From the IMG/VR virus record IMGVR_UViG_3300050821_011785, positions 1 to 40,429 of that record: a DNA stretch of 40,429 bases; one strand, written 5' to 3'. The position numbers and the translations under genes were made by a program. This DNA comes from a virus. The notes beneath the pieces were generated by a model. That model worked only from the letters and a program-made list of their open reading frames with translations, was not told the DNA's origin and made no database searches. Positions 1-8,084 of this stretch are shown one piece after another; the stretch's first letter is position 1, and every line of letters begins with the position of its first letter.

Positions 1-98
1 AAAACTAGTCTTTATATGGTTTAATACCAAAAATACGAATCTTGGTGGCGACACACCATTGGACTTGATTAAAGCGAATAAAGTTAAAAAGTTACTCT
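1..98. repeat. 98-bp terminal direct repeat, left copy
   Basis: These 98 bases are identical to 40332..40429. A reading frame entering at the window start continues in frame from the one leaving at the window end. That favours an assembly overlap of a circular or circularly permuted genome over a true long terminal repeat. Headful packaging, usual for P22-like phages, would give circularly permuted DNA. Confidence 0.95.
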
Positions 99-139
99 CC
101 TTCGTGACAAGCCCCGCCTTTCCTGGAACACTTAAATGA
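1..139 (+). CDS. MbcA/ParS/Xre-like toxin-binding domain protein, C-terminal part (gene crosses the genome join)
   Basis: This is the 3' part of a 68-residue protein that starts at 40264. The frame enters at base 2 and stops with TGA at 137-139, overlapping the next gene's ATG. The joined protein reads FIWFNTKNTNLGGDTPLDLI, which resembles the C-terminal domain of MbcA/ParS/Xre antitoxins (aromatic-N, LGG-TPLDL, short helix). Only this domain is present: there is no N-terminal HTH and no RES toxin next door. It may be a lone antitoxin against a host RES toxin or a reused fold; the role is inferred from the motif only. Confidence 0.65.
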   Translation, partial: KLVFIWFNTKNTNLGGDTPLDLIKANKVKKLLSFVTSPAFPGTLK

Positions 140-378
140 AAATCGTAATTGTATCTTGTGATCTTTGTAATAATGAAATGTCTAAATTTGATGGCTCTAT
201 ATATTCTATTACTCAATGGTTGGAGGGTGGCGCAAAGAGTGAGTATCCTACCATTGCTGCGTATCTGCGTGATCTAGGTTATAATGATATGCATAATAAT
301 TGTTTTCTTGATCTATTAGCTGAAATCAATAAAACTATTAATAGATATAAAGAACTATTAACTAAGGAGCAACGCTAG
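136..378 (+). CDS. Hypothetical protein, 80 aa
   Basis: The ATG overlaps the stop of the preceding MbcA-like gene, and the TAG overlaps the GTG of the next gene, so the three genes look translationally coupled. The protein is soluble and mixed-charge with Cys pairs near the N-terminus (CDLC). I recognise no family. Confidence 0.7.
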   Translation: MKIVIVSCDLCNNEMSKFDGSIYSITQWLEGGAKSEYPTIAAYLRDLGYNDMHNNCFLDLLAEINKTINRYKELLTKEQR

Positions 379-794
379 TGACACTTTCCACATGGTTATA
401 TCTTACGGGTCTACTTTCCAATATTGATATGATCAATAGCATTCTAGTAACATTATCTTGTTTCGCTTTTTTCATATTAATTATTTTTTATTTTGTACTA
501 TATGTTAACGAAGATGATAGTGGGAAGAATAAATTCAAGGAATTCGTTAAATTGCTAAGTAAGAAATGGTATCTTTTTATTTTATATATTATCTTTGCTT
601 GCGCAATTCCCTCCGAGAAAACAATGTATTTAATATTAGGTAGTAATTATTTGACATCATCGGATGTCCCAGCAAAAGTATCTAAAATATTAAATCTAAA
701 ATTAGATGAGCTTTTAGCTGATACGAATAAAGATAGTAGTAGCACTTCTTCATCAAAGAAATATATTAGGTTTGCAAGAAATGGTAATGACTAA
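378..794 (+). CDS. Phage membrane protein with two TM segments, holin candidate
   Basis: The start is GTG with AAGGAG eight bases upstream, overlapping the previous stop. Of 138 residues, about 18-45 and 62-82 are strongly hydrophobic, followed by the motif PSEKTMYLILGSNYL and a Ser-rich, basic tail. Small two-TM proteins with a P-S-x-K-T-M-Y-L motif occur in many tailed phages. Their function is not established as far as I know. With no other lysis gene visible, a holin-like role is possible but unproven. Confidence 0.7.
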   Translation: MTLSTWLYLTGLLSNIDMINSILVTLSCFAFFILIIFYFVLYVNEDDSGKNKFKEFVKLLSKKWYLFILYIIFACAIPSEKTMYLILGSNYLTSSDVPAKVSKILNLKLDELLADTNKDSSSTSSSKKYIRFARNGND

Positions 795-915
795 ACTTAT
801 TTGTATCTTTTGCCACAAAGAGCAAATTCTAGAATATGTTTATGAGCGCCAAAGCTATCTTGTTTGTTGCGCTGGATTACATGAAGCATTAATAAGATTA
901 AAGAGATATAAGTAA
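781..915 (+). CDS. Small Cys-containing protein, 42-44 aa
   Basis: The gene overlaps the end of the membrane-protein gene. ATG at 781 and ATG at 787 are both in frame. The protein has CIFC near the start and a later CC pair, giving a possible zinc knuckle, and ends in a basic helix. No Shine-Dalgarno site decides the start, so translation probably couples to the upstream gene. Function unknown. Confidence 0.55.
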   Translation: MVMTKLICIFCHKEQILEYVYERQSYLVCCAGLHEALIRLKRYK

Positions 916-935
916 TAAAACTAAGGAGATGTTAA

Positions 936-2009
936 ATGAAAAAAATGAAAATAAATAAAATAGTATTAAGTATAATAGCAATTGGCATAAGTACAAATGT
1001 AAATGCAGGATTCAAAGAATTAACATGGCATAGTCGTTCTAACTGTGCGCGAATTAATGAGTCCATCACGTGGCAATTTGGTCGTAACTTATGGCTAAAA
1101 ACCGAGGGGTATCATTATGCCCCAGGAAATAATAATAAAATTAATCATGCTAAATGCGAATTAAGCACCGGATGGCAAAATACGTGGCGCTCAGCAGACG
1201 TGCATTGGACGGAAGGAACAGGTGGTTGGTTAGTGTATGGTGACCACTACATTTTAGATAACAATAAGCAGCCACAATATCTTGGTGAAACAAAAGCAAG
1301 CGACTGTAATATTTACGATGGCTGGTGGGATCAAGATCCACCGAAAGATAAACCGAAGACTGCAAAACTAATTATAGCCAATCGCAGAGATAATATTAAA
1401 CCCATCAAAGGTATTCACATTGTTGATCCATCACAAATTGATATCCCCCTTGAATTAATAAAAGAAGAATCCAATAAGATTAAAGAAATGCATGCCAAGG
1501 GTTTTTATTCAATTAAATCCGATCGAGCCATAGAACTATTAGCCATGGATAAAGCTGATTATGTTGATCCAACAGAAAAATATGATACAGGATTAAAGCA
1601 TGATTTGAGTGCTATTAAACTTGCATTTAACTTTACTGGTATCCGTGATATTGAAGCACCAAATATTATTGGCTATGCCGTTCAAGGAACTTATCTTGAA
1701 CGTGGTTGGACAGGTATCGCGGAATATTATAAAGACAAAGATCTTGGAGTGTGTACGTATGTTATTAGCAATATTGAGCTTACTGGTGGTGGTATTAATC
1801 TTCGATCTGATCTTGTTAGTTATGATATTAAATCTAAACCAACAATTATCACGACTGAAGGAAATGTTTCTAATGGATTTCTTACATCGATAGAGTGGTT
1901 TGATAATACCTATATCAAAAAATTGGAATGTGCCTCATCAAATCTTGATAGCAATATTAAAACGAAACTTATTAATCGTGCGAATGAGTTAGAGGATTAT
2001 TTAAGATGA
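936..2009 (+). CDS. Secreted protein of unknown function with Sec signal peptide (moron candidate)
   Basis: The gene has a strong site (AAGGAG) before the ATG. The 357-aa product begins with a basic stretch, a hydrophobic core (IVLSIIAIGI) and a likely cleavage site after NVNA, then a mature chain with Trp, Tyr and several Cys residues that could form disulphides. Residues 25-115 form a Trp/Cys-rich domain; the rest is mixed alpha/beta. No phage structural family is recognised, and a Sec signal is unusual in a late operon. Export to the periplasm or medium during infection, or a virulence-type cargo gene, is inferred from the signal alone. Confidence 0.75.
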   Translation: MKKMKINKIVLSIIAIGISTNVNAGFKELTWHSRSNCARINESITWQFGRNLWLKTEGYHYAPGNNNKINHAKCELSTGWQNTWRSADVHWTEGTGGWLVYGDHYILDNNKQPQYLGETKASDCNIYDGWWDQDPPKDKPKTAKLIIANRRDNIKPIKGIHIVDPSQIDIPLELIKEESNKIKEMHAKGFYSIKSDRAIELLAMDKADYVDPTEKYDTGLKHDLSAIKLAFNFTGIRDIEAPNIIGYAVQGTYLERGWTGIAEYYKDKDLGVCTYVISNIELTGGGINLRSDLVSYDIKSKPTIITTEGNVSNGFLTSIEWFDNTYIKKLECASSNLDSNIKTKLINRANELEDYLR

Positions 2010-2269
2010 TTCTACAGTTGAACCCGCCAATACCAGTAACCTGTCCTAAAGGGGCGGGTTATGCGCTCTTCTTAATTGATTATGGCCAAGAACATCATCT
2101 TATGTGGACAATAGCAATCGATGATACGGGTGAAATCTGGACTTATCAGAATCCACATGTGCGCGTGCAAAAGAATGTTACGATGGATCGATTAACAAAA
2201 CCCAATCCTCTAACAAAACCCAATCCTCCAAGCTTTGTAACAGGTATGACCAATACGGTATTGCTATGA
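2006..2269 (+). CDS. Hypothetical protein, 87 aa
   Basis: The start overlaps the stop of the secreted-protein gene and the end overlaps the next ATG, so it sits in a tightly coupled operon. The sequence contains TYQNPHVRVQKNVTMDR, a pattern I associate with small uncharacterised genes near terminase in other phages, and a tandem LTKPNP repeat near residues 64-75. Function unknown. Confidence 0.7.
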   Translation: MILQLNPPIPVTCPKGAGYALFLIDYGQEHHLMWTIAIDDTGEIWTYQNPHVRVQKNVTMDRLTKPNPLTKPNPPSFVTGMTNTVLL

Positions 2270-2460
2270 ATAGATATAAAGTATTTATCCGCTATAATGC
2301 GCATATCTATTTTGAAGAATATGTAGATGCATCGAATGATAATGCAGCAATGAAGCAAGCAGAACGTCATATAGATATTAAATTGCGATCTATTTGTGAG
2401 ACCTATGATATTAATGATGATGAGGTATATATAGAAAAAATGCCAAAGGTTAATGAATGA
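2266..2460 (+). CDS. Hypothetical protein, 64 aa
   Basis: A small acidic protein, coupled by overlaps to both neighbours (ATGAA at the start, TGA overlapping the next ATG). It begins MNRYKVFIRYNAHIYF, probably a beta strand pair, followed by a helix. No family recognised. Confidence 0.65.
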   Translation: MNRYKVFIRYNAHIYFEEYVDASNDNAAMKQAERHIDIKLRSICETYDINDDEVYIEKMPKVNE

Positions 2461-2699
2461 ATCTTAAGCCTTATCCAAGACGTAAACGTCAGATAAAAAT
2501 TAATTATATACTTCCGCGTAATATCGATTGGTCACTATTAAATAAAAATCAAACTAAAGTGATTAAAATGCGTTGGGGGATAGATGAATACAAGATTAAA
2601 TACAATATGCGAGAAATAGCAGAGATGATGAACACAACGCTTGCGTTAGTGACAAAGTATGAACGCGAAGCACTTAAGATATTAAGAGCAAAATCATAG
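2457..2699 (+). CDS. Sigma-70 region-4-like HTH protein, probable late transcription regulator
   Basis: 80 aa. Residues 28-80 follow the pattern of sigma-70 region 4: KNQTKVIKMRWGIDEYKIKY, then MREIAEMMNTTLALVTKYER and EALKILR. The MRWGID turn and the closing ALKILR match the conserved features of that domain (compare RMRFGID and ALRKLR in RpoD). Region 2 is absent, so it cannot act as a complete sigma factor. It lies directly upstream of the terL leader, which fits an activator or sigma appropriator for late genes; that role is inferred. Confidence 0.7.
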   Translation: MNLKPYPRRKRQIKINYILPRNIDWSLLNKNQTKVIKMRWGIDEYKIKYNMREIAEMMNTTLALVTKYEREALKILRAKS

Positions 2700-2867
2700 A
2701 TGGAAGTTGCCAAAGAGCATTGCGCAATCTCGTTTGGTAGACGAGACCGAAGCCAGACAAGGTGTGCCAGGACGTTAAACGAGAGTCCCGATGCTGGTAA
2801 TCGTGACAGCCTGGAGAGACAGGCAAATGATTAAATAGAATTCCAGAATCGAGAGCGAATAATACGG
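2700..2867 (+). promoter_or_regulatory. Structured non-coding leader upstream of terL
   Basis: This 168-base gap is GC-richer than its surroundings. It holds a perfect 10-bp palindrome ATTGCGCAAT (2719-2728), a CTCGT/ACGAG hairpin and a GCCTG-GAGAGA-CAGGC hairpin, with a longer-range CCAGG/CCTGG pairing. No convincing sigma70 promoter is visible. It may be an RNA processing site, a regulatory leader or a pac-type site. Confidence 0.45.
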
Positions 2868-4424
2868 ATGTCAGAACAAAAATATACGAAGGAAGAAGTA
2901 TTAGCAAAGATTAATGCCTATAGAAAAGAGTGCTTATCAAGTTTTCTACGCTTTACAAAAGCTATGTATAAGTTACGCACTGGTAGGGATTTTGAGATAT
3001 CGCAACCACAGGGGCGCGAGTCCCACTATATTACGATCGCTAAAGAGCTATCATCAGTCGTTCGTGGTGAAAATCAAAATCTCATTATTAACGTTCCGCC
3101 GCGCTATGGAAAAAGTGAATTAGCTATCCACTTTGTCGCTTGGACATTAGCGATGTATCCCGATAGTAATTTTCTTTACATATCTTATTCGCATGAATTA
3201 GCCGCTAAGCAAACATCTACAATTCGTTCTATCGTTACAATGCGCGATTATCGAAATGTTTTCGGTGTGTTTTTGAAGGAAGAATCTCAAGCCAAACATA
3301 ATTTTGAAACAATTCGGGATGGTTCAGTATATGCAGCTGGTGCTGGCGGTACGATTACGGGTCGTGGTGCGGGTGTTCGTGGAATTATCGATAGATTTAG
3401 TGGTGCCATCATCATCGATGATATCCACAAACCAGATGAGGCAACCTCTGATACGATTCGTGAGGGTATTTTTGAGTGGTACTACAATACGATGATTTCT
3501 CGTAAGAATAATGCGAAGACTCCCATCATTTTTATTGGTCAACGTGTTCATGAATCAGATCTTGCCGCGCATTTGATGAAAGAAGAAGGATTTAAACTCG
3601 TCTCTATTCCTGCAATTGATAAAGCGGGTAATATTCTCCATCCAGGACTGCATACACGTGAAATGCTAGCTGATATGGAGGCTCGTACCCCTTATGTTTA
3701 TGCCGCCCAATATCAACAAGATCCACAACCAGCAGGTGGTGGTATTTTTAAGCCGGACTGGTTCTATCTCATGGATGAAGATCCCGAAATATTAGCGACA
3801 TTTATCACTGCCGATACTGCTGAAACCGACAAAACCTATAATGATGCTACCGCTTTCTCCTTTTGGGGTATCTATAGGATTAAAAATGAGAGAGCGCAGA
3901 CTGATGAATTTGCACTCCATTGGCTAGATTGTCGTGAAGTGAGGGTTGAACCCAAGGATTTGGAGGCAGAGTTCATGGATTTCTATACGCTATGCTGTCG
4001 CCATATGGTGCCACCAATGATTGCCGCTATTGAAAAGAAATCAACGGGGGTCACGCTAGCATCTACTCTCAAAAAATTACGTGGTCTTCGAATTATGGAG
4101 ATCGAGCGCACACGAGGAAGCGGATCTAAGATTGAACGATTCTTGCGCATTCAACCTCATGTAGCTAGCCGCCTCATTTCAATAAATTCCAGAGCTTTCC
4201 ATAAAGATGTGGTCGTGGAACATATGCGAAAAATCACCGCTAACTTATCCCATGCCCACGATGATATAGCTGATACTGTCGTTGATGCCGTAACTCTCGC
4301 ACTAATTGACAAAGTAATAGTCAGCCGTATCATTACTTCTACAGATAACAATCTGCAAGCGAAATCAATTATGTCTACCTATACTAAAATCAATGAATTA
4401 CGTAAGAGTGCTTATAAGCCATGA
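2868..4424 (+). CDS. terL: Terminase large subunit
   Basis: 518 aa, full length for the family. The N-terminal ATPase has Walker A in NVPPRYGKSE (about residue 76), Walker B in IIIDDIH (about 184) and a coupling motif near IFIGQR. The C-terminal RNase-H-like nuclease has the acidic residues TADTAETD (about 314), IEKK (about 388) and HDDIADTVVDAV (about 465). It packages DNA into the prohead through the portal and cuts the concatemer, working with the small subunit at 38272. The stop overlaps the next start. Confidence 0.95.
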   Translation: MSEQKYTKEEVLAKINAYRKECLSSFLRFTKAMYKLRTGRDFEISQPQGRESHYITIAKELSSVVRGENQNLIINVPPRYGKSELAIHFVAWTLAMYPDSNFLYISYSHELAAKQTSTIRSIVTMRDYRNVFGVFLKEESQAKHNFETIRDGSVYAAGAGGTITGRGAGVRGIIDRFSGAIIIDDIHKPDEATSDTIREGIFEWYYNTMISRKNNAKTPIIFIGQRVHESDLAAHLMKEEGFKLVSIPAIDKAGNILHPGLHTREMLADMEARTPYVYAAQYQQDPQPAGGGIFKPDWFYLMDEDPEILATFITADTAETDKTYNDATAFSFWGIYRIKNERAQTDEFALHWLDCREVRVEPKDLEAEFMDFYTLCCRHMVPPMIAAIEKKSTGVTLASTLKKLRGLRIMEIERTRGSGSKIERFLRIQPHVASRLISINSRAFHKDVVVEHMRKITANLSHAHDDIADTVVDAVTLALIDKVIVSRIITSTDNNLQAKSIMSTYTKINELRKSAYKP

Positions 4425-4732
4425 TTAATGAAATATGTTATGAAGAGGTAAGGGATCGTCTACGAGACGACTTAAGATTATATGATGAATTAACATTGGA
4501 GCGCGTTAACGATCAATTAAATGATATTCGTCATATGTGGGAAACTTTTAAACATTTACATGCTAGAATTGAAGCCTGCGAAAAGATGGTTACTAGCTAT
4601 TCAGTTGGAGTCCAAAATGTTTATAATGAGTTCAAGATGTTGGAAGAGAAATATGGCGATCTCTCAAAAGTGATACATAGTAGGAAAATAATTAATCGTT
4701 TACGGGAATTGAAGGAAATATTCTCAGAATAA
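4421..4732 (+). CDS. Hypothetical helical protein between terL and portal, 103 aa
   Basis: The gene overlaps the terL stop by four bases. It is almost wholly helical and charged, with heptad-like spacing, and is probably a coiled coil. Such small genes between TerL and portal are common in P22-like phages without known function. Confidence 0.65.
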   Translation: MINEICYEEVRDRLRDDLRLYDELTLERVNDQLNDIRHMWETFKHLHARIEACEKMVTSYSVGVQNVYNEFKMLEEKYGDLSKVIHSRKIINRLRELKEIFSE

Positions 4733-4747
4733 CATAAGGATCGGAAC

Positions 4748-6868
4748 ATGGATGTTCCAGCCCAACGTTACCAAGATCGACTTCAATCGATCAAGGATAA
4801 AGTTAAGAATACGTATGAATCATTTAGATCAAATTATGATCGTTTTAATAAGTTTCGTAAATTTGTATTTGATACATCTTTGCGAGATGAGGAGATCTCT
4901 CTTCTAGCGACCATCGGTAAGCCACAGCTAGAATTCAATGTTACGGAAGCCTATATTTCTCGTCAGCTTGGTGAATTTTCTAAACACGAGCCGAGCATTC
5001 AAGTATCAGCAGAAAACGAGGATCAAGTCGATCCTTTGACAATCAAAGTTGTTGATATGCATATGCGCCATCTTCTCTCTGATTCTAAGAGTCGCCATGC
5101 CTCCTACAATATTCACAAGGATCTTTTATCTGGCGGCTTCTCTGTCTTTAAGATAACGACTGACTACGCTAATCCGATGTCTATGGATCAAGTAATCAAC
5201 ATTGATCGAGTATATGATCCAACTATGTGTGGTTTTGATCCACTCGCTCGATATTCCCATAAAGGAGATGGTCGTTTCTGCTTCGAACTCTTTCCGATGT
5301 CGAAAGAAGAATTTGAGGAAACATATCCTGATGTGGATATTGATGAACTCGCTTTTACGAGAGGGTTTTCTGGCTTTAATTGGTCATACCTTAATGATAA
5401 TACACCTACATTAATCGTAGCTGATTATTACGAGAAGAAGAAAAAGAAGACTAAGATTGTTTCCGTTAGATCCCCTAATGGCCAAAAACCAAAAGTCATG
5501 ACACTTGAAGCCTATAATAAAAAGAAGGCATCATGGGATGGTATGGAACAGTTTCCTGGCATTATTGGCAAGCCACGTGAAACCATGATTGAAACTATTT
5601 GTCGCTATCGTTTAATTGAAAACATGGTGATTGAATATGTGGAAACTGATTTTGGTATGTTCCCTCTTGTATTTGCTGATGGCAATAGTGTTATGTTACG
5701 CATGCCTAAAAACGGGAACATGCGCCAGTTTACCAAGCCTTACATTTATCATGTAGAAGGTGCGCAACGACTTAAGAACTTTGCTGGGATTGCACTTGCC
5801 AATGAAATTGAAAACATGGTGCAACATAAGTTTAAAGTCTCCAAAGAATCACTCCCCAAAGAGGAAGAATTTTTACAAGCCTATAAAGATGTGCAGAAAG
5901 CATCGGTGCTTGTCTATAATGAATTTTTTGAACAAGATCCAAATGCAAGAACTACGCCGCCACAAGAAATAGCGAGAGTTCCACCCCCTGCTGAAGTTCT
6001 TCAAACCTTTGTTGGTACAGATTCTTTAATGCAAAACATTTTGGGTAGCTATGATGCTTCCCTGGGTATTAACGATAATCAGTTATCTGGTGTAGCAATC
6101 GTAGAAGCCGCCACACAATCAAATGCTGCTGCCATGCCATATATTGTTGGATATCTACAGGCACTTCAACGGGTAGCTGAAATCGTTGTTGATCTAATAC
6201 CTAAATATTATAAGACGGCTAGAACTATTCCCATCCTTGATGAGCAAGGCAAACGAAACTTTGTTAAAATCAATCAAGAGAATGGCGTTGATATGTTCTA
6301 CGATGAAAATGCGCTAAACGTAAAAGTCGAAGCTGGCGCCAACTTCCAAATTCAAAAGAGTCGTGCACTTCAGCAAATCATTATGTTATGTCAAGCCTCT
6401 CCATTATTCGCAGAATTTGTTAATACTAAGGGTCTACCAATTCTCTTGGATAACATAGAGATTCGTGGCATCGATCAAATTAAATTAGTGGCTGAAGATT
6501 GGTTACAAGAAGTAGAGAAACAGAAGGCGCAACAACAACAAATGCAGCAACAACAAGCAATGAATATGCCAGCTATGTTAAAAGCTAAGAATGATGCAAT
6601 GAAAATTCAAGTCGATGCACAAACATCTGCACAAGAAGCGCAAGTTAAGATGTATGATACGCAGATGAGAGCGCAAGCCGAACAAGCAAAAGCTGATGCA
6701 GAAAAAGCGCGAGCTGAAGCGGATATTGTTTTGAAAAATTTAGAAGTTAACTCCCGAATTAAACACGAACAAATAAAGATGGCACACGATCATGCGAAAA
6801 ATATCGCAGATCATCACGTGAATATGCAGAAAATTAAATATCAAGCAAAACAAAGGGAAACAGAATAA
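4748..6868 (+). CDS. Portal protein, P22-like
   Basis: 706 aa, close to P22 gp1 (about 725). The dodecameric portal forms the DNA channel at one capsid vertex and docks TerL and then the gp4-like adaptor. Residues 1-590 have the portal organisation, with FEQDPNARTTPP and SGVAIVEAATQSNAAA typical of the family. The C-terminus (about 597-700) is Gln-rich followed by a long Ala/Gln/Lys coiled coil, like the barrel extension of P22 portal. Confidence 0.9.
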   Translation: MDVPAQRYQDRLQSIKDKVKNTYESFRSNYDRFNKFRKFVFDTSLRDEEISLLATIGKPQLEFNVTEAYISRQLGEFSKHEPSIQVSAENEDQVDPLTIKVVDMHMRHLLSDSKSRHASYNIHKDLLSGGFSVFKITTDYANPMSMDQVINIDRVYDPTMCGFDPLARYSHKGDGRFCFELFPMSKEEFEETYPDVDIDELAFTRGFSGFNWSYLNDNTPTLIVADYYEKKKKKTKIVSVRSPNGQKPKVMTLEAYNKKKASWDGMEQFPGIIGKPRETMIETICRYRLIENMVIEYVETDFGMFPLVFADGNSVMLRMPKNGNMRQFTKPYIYHVEGAQRLKNFAGIALANEIENMVQHKFKVSKESLPKEEEFLQAYKDVQKASVLVYNEFFEQDPNARTTPPQEIARVPPPAEVLQTFVGTDSLMQNILGSYDASLGINDNQLSGVAIVEAATQSNAAAMPYIVGYLQALQRVAEIVVDLIPKYYKTARTIPILDEQGKRNFVKINQENGVDMFYDENALNVKVEAGANFQIQKSRALQQIIMLCQASPLFAEFVNTKGLPILLDNIEIRGIDQIKLVAEDWLQEVEKQKAQQQQMQQQQAMNMPAMLKAKNDAMKIQVDAQTSAQEAQVKMYDTQMRAQAEQAKADAEKARAEADIVLKNLEVNSRIKHEQIKMAHDHAKNIADHHVNMQKIKYQAKQRETE

Positions 6869-7119
6869 TGCTTCGGGAACAAAATGATAAACCAACTGTT
6901 AATATTGAAATTATTTGCGACATGATAGGTGAAAATGCACAAATGACTTTTACTAGAATAGTTGAATCAATTCCATTTAATACTTCTTTTATGTTTACTG
7001 CGAAAGAATTGGGATTGAAAAAAAAGGATTTTCAAAGAGTAATGGCGGTGTTAGCAGATTGTTTTAGGGCCGCTTCTTTTGAAATGGATCACCATATAAA
7101 AGGGAAATTAAATGTCTGA
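6868..7119 (+). CDS. Hypothetical protein, 83 aa
   Basis: The start overlaps the portal stop by one base. It shows no TM segment and ends in a His-containing tail. The central KELGLKKKDFQRVMAVLAD could be a small helical DNA- or protein-binding unit. No family recognised. Confidence 0.6.
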   Translation: MLREQNDKPTVNIEIICDMIGENAQMTFTRIVESIPFNTSFMFTAKELGLKKKDFQRVMAVLADCFRAASFEMDHHIKGKLNV

Positions 7120-7291
7120 TAATTACAAGAAAGTTCACTTCAATGACATTCGTGATGGAACGCAAGTTGAATTAAAGAAAACCTATAAACTCGGTTTGCG
7201 TGATATGGAAAAAGCGGTGCGTCAACATTTAGATGGTGCAAATGCACAAGAACGACGTGATTTTTACGATAAATTTTATAGGAGAAAATAG
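7112..7291 (+). CDS. Small basic hypothetical protein, 59 aa
   Basis: The ATG at 7112 overlaps the previous gene by eight bases and follows AGGGA. The product is charged and helical with a basic end (YRRK). It lies in a run of tiny basic genes between portal and scaffold. Function unknown. Confidence 0.6.
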   Translation: MSDNYKKVHFNDIRDGTQVELKKTYKLGLRDMEKAVRQHLDGANAQERRDFYDKFYRRK

Positions 7292-7292
7292 G

Positions 7293-7454
7293 ATGAAAGC
7301 TAAAATGTCTCACCACCATAAAAAAGCAGCGCATCATATGGAAAAGGCTGCTAAACATCATGAAAAAGCTAAAGAACATATGGAAATGATTAAACATGAA
7401 AAAAAAGAAAAAAAGTTAATCGGTAAATTATCTAGTATGCATAAAAAATATTAG
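7293..7454 (+). CDS. His/Lys-rich small protein, 53 aa
   Basis: AGGAG lies nine bases before the ATG at 7293. The protein is a low-complexity amphipathic helix with HHHKKAAHH and KHHEKAKEH. The His clusters suggest metal binding or interaction with nucleic acid. Similar short His-rich proteins occur near capsid genes in other phages; function unknown. Confidence 0.6.
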   Translation: MKAKMSHHHKKAAHHMEKAAKHHEKAKEHMEMIKHEKKEKKLIGKLSSMHKKY

Positions 7455-7462
7455 GAGTTTAT

Positions 7463-7648
7463 ATGGCGGAAAAGAAGAAATGGATTTCTGGCGCTATCAA
7501 GCACAAAGGTGCGTTGCATAAAGAATTGGGTGTGGCTGAAGGAAAGAAGATTCCCGCTAAAAAGCTATCAAAAGCGGCTAAAGCGGGTGGGAAGCTAGGT
7601 CAACGCGCGCGCTTGGCTGAGACTCTTAAACACATGAGGAAAAAATAA
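7463..7648 (+). CDS. Conserved small phage protein of the KGALHKELGV type, 61 aa
   Basis: Preceded by AGGAG. The motif IKHKGALHKELGV with KIPAKKL and RARLAETLK near the end is one I recognise as widespread beside head genes of many phages, always small and basic. It may bind DNA or the capsid interior; its function is not known. Confidence 0.7.
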   Translation: MAEKKKWISGAIKHKGALHKELGVAEGKKIPAKKLSKAAKAGGKLGQRARLAETLKHMRKK

Positions 7649-7649
7649 T

Positions 7650-7799
7650 ATGGGTATCAAAGATGAGGTCGCTATCGTTATTAATGCAATTGAAGCTATC
7701 ATTGCTTTGGCTGAAAAACTTGATCCAAATGCTGCAAATAATGTGTTGGTAGTTGAAGCACAAAAAGTATTAAACTTTCTTAAAATTTTTTTAGGATAA
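7650..7799 (+). CDS. Hypothetical helical protein, 49 aa
   Basis: The ATG follows the previous TAA directly. The sequence is strongly hydrophobic and helical (VAIVINAIEAIIALAEKL), ending in a second hydrophobic helix. It could associate with membrane or another small virion protein. No family recognised. Confidence 0.55.
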   Translation: MGIKDEVAIVINAIEAIIALAEKLDPNAANNVLVVEAQKVLNFLKIFLG

Positions 7800-7803
7800 A
7801 GTT

Positions 7804-7947
7804 ATGCCATTTAAATCTAAGGCTCAGCAGCGAGAAATGTTTGCTAATCAACCTAAGATTGCAAAGCGCTGGGCTAAAGAAACACCAAATATTAAGGCTT
7901 TGCCGGAACACGTAAAAAAGAAAAAAGCGAAGACTAGGAAAAAATGA
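7804..7947 (+). CDS. Conserved small basic phage protein of the MPFKSKAQ type, 47 aa
   Basis: It begins MPFKSKAQQREMF and contains IAKRWAKETP and LPEHV, a signature I recognise from small phage proteins encoded near head genes. It ends in a Lys-rich tail. The TGA overlaps the next ATG. Function unknown, possibly DNA binding. Confidence 0.7.
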   Translation: MPFKSKAQQREMFANQPKIAKRWAKETPNIKALPEHVKKKKAKTRKK

Positions 7948-8084
7948 GTCCTAATTTCTATGATGTAAATGAAGAATATGTATGTGATTATTGCTGCAAG
8001 CCAGTAGAGGAAAAATACCTCTATTGTTCAGAGGAATGTAGTGAGTTAGCGAATATGGATGATAGCAATGATAGCAACATGTAA
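7944..8084 (+). CDS. Small zinc-ribbon-like protein, 46 aa
   Basis: The ATG overlaps the previous stop (ATGA). It has CDYCC and CSEEC separated by 12 residues, a likely four-Cys zinc site like those that recognise incomplete Cys-rich proteins. The C-terminus is acidic. Function unknown. Confidence 0.6.
   Translation: MSPNFYDVNEEYVCDYCCKPVEEKYLYCSEECSELANMDDSNDSNM

Noticed and set aside
1-98. T7-type long terminal repeat
   Set aside because: An intact gene crosses the join and the gene content is P22-like, which packages by headful. 98 bases is a typical assembly overlap.
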